A stretch of 8,498 nucleotides of DNA from Planctomycetota bacterium. GTDB lineage: Bacteria > Planctomycetota > Phycisphaerae > Sedimentisphaerales > Anaerobacaceae. The translations under genes and the position numbers were made by a program. Location of the stretch: positions 2,362,242-2,370,739 of the forward strand of contig CP070830.1 of assembly GCA_020344865.1 (NCBI GenBank), in the 5' to 3' direction. Shown one piece after another: positions 6,427 to 8,498 of this stretch. The notes under the pieces are model-generated. The model saw nothing but the letters and a program-made list of their open reading frames with translations, made no database searches and had not been told where the DNA came from. How positions within the stretch are numbered: the first letter of the stretch is position 1; each line of letters begins with the position of its first letter.

Positions 6427-6432
6427 CCTCCT
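6427..6432 (-). promoter_or_regulatory. Ribosome binding site that decides the TTG start of the glycoside hydrolase gene
   Basis: The minus strand reads AGGAGG, then seven bases, then TTG (6419-6417). The signal peptide begins immediately at that codon, which supports a non-ATG start over the in-frame ATG at 6464. Confidence 0.75.
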
Positions 6433-6447
6433 CTTTTATAAGCAGAC

Positions 6448-7938
6448 TTATTTCGCCAATTCATACTTCAAAATACCATCCCACTTTTCATAAGCCTCCG
6501 CGTACGCCGGCGCCAATTTATTATTCGGCTCGATGGTCTTGATGGGCTCTAAGCCCACAAAGGCATCCTCCATATTCTTGTAAACACCGGCGCCGATACC
6601 CGCCCCTCTGGCAGCGCCCTGCGAGCCGTCGGTGTTGTACAGCTCCACCACAGACTTTGTTACGGTCGCAAAGGCCTCGGCGAATAACGGACTAAGGAAC
6701 ATATTCGCGTTGCCTGCCCGAACGGTCCGCACTTCGACTCCTACCTTGTGCATTATCCCAAGACCGTAATTTAGCGCAAAGACAATTCCCTCCTGTGCTG
6801 CTCTCAGCAGATGCGCCTTGTCGTGAACATTAAAGCTCAAACCGCGAACGACCGCACCAAGGTCCCTGTTTTCTAACGTCCTTTCTGCCCCGTTGCCGTA
6901 TGGCAGAATAATAAGTCCCTCGCTTCCGACCGGCGCCTTGCCCGCCAACTCATTCATTTGTTCATAATCTATCCCGCCGGCGGCGTTGTGTTTCAACCAG
7001 CTGTTCAAAATCCCCGTGCCGTTGATACACAGCAGCACACCATAGCGGGCGGCATCGGACGAGTGATTAACGTGAACAAACGTGTTGACCCTCGACTTGC
7101 TGTCGTAATCAGGTTTATCGCTGATACCATAGACCACACCTGACGTCCCGGCCGTAGCCGCTATCTCGCCGGGATTTAGAACATTTAAGCTCAATGCATT
7201 ATTCGGCTGGTCGCCCGCCCTGTAAGAAATCTTCGTTCCCTCCGCCAGCCCAAGCTCTCCGGCCGCCGCTTTCGTCAACTCGCCCTGAACGGAAAATGTC
7301 GGCACGACATCCGCAATAAGTTCCTCGGATATCCCATAGTGACCCAGTACCAAATCGGCGAGCCCCTGACGCTCGAAGTCCCACATTATCCCTTCCGACA
7401 GACCCGATGGCGTGGTCTTTATATCACCCGTCATCCTCGTCGCTACATAATCGCCGGGCAGCATCATCTTATAAATCTTCGAATAAATCTCCGGCTCATT
7501 CTCCATCACCCATTTTAACTTCGACGCCGTAAAATTGCCCGGCGAGTTCAGCAGCCGCCCAAGGCACTCCTTTTCTCCTATACCCGCTATCGCTTTATTT
7601 CCGATTTCCACAGCCCTGCTGTCACACCAGATTATCGAAGGCCTCAAGACCTCGCGATTCTTATCAACAACCACCAGCCCATGCATCTGGTAGGAAATAC
7701 CTATCGCCTCCACACTACGAGCCTCGAACTTCGCCCCGGCTTTAATCTTACGCGTGGCCGACACGACATTCTCCCACCAGACACCCGGATGCTGTTCAGC
7801 CCAGCCTCCCCTCTCCGCTATAATCTCCAGTTCCTTTTCGGGCGAACTCGCCGTCGCCAGCACTTCGCCCGTCTCGGCCTCCATCAACGTAGCCTTTATC
7901 GACGAACTGCCCACGTCGTAGCCTAATAAAAGTGCCAT
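6448..7938 (-). CDS. xylB: Xylulokinase (FGGY family carbohydrate kinase)
   Basis: This is a complete 496-aa FGGY kinase. The N-terminal ATPase motif is LLLGYDVGSSSIKATL (3-18). The sugar-binding QMHG (84-87) corresponds to the MHG of E. coli XylB. WCDSR (104-108) and the catalytic-base region AGDQPNNAL with Asp243 follow, then the phosphate-binding AGTSGVVYG (263-271). The C-terminal lobe has RAGNANMFLSPLFAE (407-421) and ELYNTDGSQGAARGAGIGAG, which is the form seen in Bacteroidetes-type xylulokinases rather than the enteric EGGGARS form. It phosphorylates D-xylulose to xylulose 5-phosphate for the pentose phosphate pathway; another ketose substrate is possible. Start ATG 7938 lies 8 bases after AAGAGG (7947-7952). 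It follows the mutarotase-like gene by 41 bases and precedes the DUF5060 gene by 28, all one strand, so one operon is likely. Confidence 0.92.
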   Translation of the reverse strand: MALLLGYDVGSSSIKATLMEAETGEVLATASSPEKELEIIAERGGWAEQHPGVWWENVVSATRKIKAGAKFEARSVEAIGISYQMHGLVVVDKNREVLRPSIIWCDSRAVEIGNKAIAGIGEKECLGRLLNSPGNFTASKLKWVMENEPEIYSKIYKMMLPGDYVATRMTGDIKTTPSGLSEGIMWDFERQGLADLVLGHYGISEELIADVVPTFSVQGELTKAAAGELGLAEGTKISYRAGDQPNNALSLNVLNPGEIAATAGTSGVVYGISDKPDYDSKSRVNTFVHVNHSSDAARYGVLLCINGTGILNSWLKHNAAGGIDYEQMNELAGKAPVGSEGLIILPYGNGAERTLENRDLGAVVRGLSFNVHDKAHLLRAAQEGIVFALNYGLGIMHKVGVEVRTVRAGNANMFLSPLFAEAFATVTKSVVELYNTDGSQGAARGAGIGAGVYKNMEDAFVGLEPIKTIEPNNKLAPAYAEAYEKWDGILKYELAK

Positions 7939-7979
7939 CCAAACATCCTCTTATTGTCGTGACAAAAGCAAAACTACAG

Positions 7980-8498
7980 TTACAGCGAACACGTTTTTTC
8001 TACGAGAGGCAGTACCTTCGCGTCAATCTCCGATTCCTCTTCTCCAACCTCCGCCTTGAAAAGATACCACATCTCAACATGCTCCACTTTTCCACCCTTC
8101 GCCGGTATCTTTGTAACCGGCCCAAGGGTCTCGAACTCCAGCATATCGCCGTCCGTAAACGTCGCCGTATTGCACTCATAGTCCGGATATCTCCCCGAAG
8201 GGTCGTATGGATAACGCTTTACAAACAGCTCGCCATCCAGGTAATACGCCCCCCAGCCCTGCTTGTTGAGCAGGCCGATTTTCTCTTTGGTCTTGCGACT
8301 CGGGTCCTGTTGCAGTTGTATGTACTTCTCACCCCACGTCCACCGAGGGTCACTCATATCTGTGTAGTGCCACAGCACCACCGGCCGGGCCGCAAGCAAA
8401 TAATCCGGATGAGGCCGATATGGCTCCTGCGGAAGTATCAACCTTCCCCTCTGCGCCATCACAGTCAGCGCCCACGGCGCCGCTTCTATGTCCCACTG
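7980..8498 (-). CDS. Galactose-mutarotase-like (aldose epimerase-type) protein, C-terminal 172 residues
   Basis: The frame is open to the right edge, so only the C-terminal part is present; the GTG/ATG codons near 8462 are internal because coding sense continues upstream (QWDIEAAPWALTVMAQ). Visible landmarks are LPQEPYRPHPDYLLAARPVV, WHYTDMSDPRWTWGEKYI, KIGLLNKQGWGAYYLDG, then a cluster of aromatic and acidic residues ending in FTDGDMLEFETLGP and VEHVEMWYLFKAE. The regular short strands and the late acidic motif fit the C-terminal half of a galactose-mutarotase-like beta sandwich, a family of uncharacterised proteins common beside sugar-utilisation genes. I assign it from pattern memory, not a search. 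It would be the first visible gene of the operon with xylB and the DUF5060 hydrolase, consistent with handling a released sugar's anomeric form. The catalytic His and Glu cannot be assigned from this fragment. Confidence 0.65.
   Translation of the reverse strand, partial: QWDIEAAPWALTVMAQRGRLILPQEPYRPHPDYLLAARPVVLWHYTDMSDPRWTWGEKYIQLQQDPSRKTKEKIGLLNKQGWGAYYLDGELFVKRYPYDPSGRYPDYECNTATFTDGDMLEFETLGPVTKIPAKGGKVEHVEMWYLFKAEVGEEESEIDAKVLPLVEKTCSL

Overview
The window reads as a chromosomal segment from an anaerobic planctomycete-type bacterium, probably Phycisphaerae (a Sedimentisphaerales-like lineage). This is inferred from gene content, not from any search. The pointers are a single-gene prepilin-like protein of the kind that is heavily expanded in that phylum, a DUF5060-type glycoside hydrolase next to a Bacteroidetes/Planctomycetes-type xylulokinase, and a fused molybdenum-cofactor protein of a type I associate with anaerobes. 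All readable stops are standard TAA, TAG and TGA.

Layout. Positions 1-1038, minus strand: a 61-aa conserved-looking small protein followed by a MobB-like/MobA-like fusion that runs off the left edge. Positions 1359-1490, plus strand: a promoter and a complete tRNA-Phe(GAA). Positions 1601-1797, plus strand: a stretch with no protein gene that has an A/T-tract UP element, a strong sigma70-type promoter, about 135 nt of potentially structured RNA and an intrinsic terminator. I read it as an unannotated small RNA gene. Positions 1954-2939, plus strand: promoter, good ribosome binding site and a 290-aa prepilin-like exported protein. Positions 3171-3368, minus strand: a 65-aa protein of unknown function. 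Positions 3487-4593, plus strand: a promoter and a full-length queA reading frame broken by one in-frame TGA at codon 23. Positions 4599-8498, minus strand: a carbohydrate operon transcribed in the order mutarotase-like protein (5' end outside the window), xylulokinase, secreted DUF5060 glycoside hydrolase. It converges on queA with only five bases between the stop codons.

How the parts fit. The right-hand operon looks like a small saccharide-utilisation unit. An exported glycosidase-like enzyme would release sugar outside the cytoplasm, a mutarotase-like protein would handle the sugar's anomeric form, and a FGGY kinase would phosphorylate a ketopentose such as xylulose. The left end serves molybdopterin dinucleotide cofactor synthesis. 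queA, the queuosine tRNA-modification gene, looks inactivated unless the TGA is a sequencing error or is read through. The most interesting unexplained element is the small RNA candidate: its 5' end can form 11 base pairs with the loop of its own main hairpin, giving either a pseudoknot or two alternative folds.
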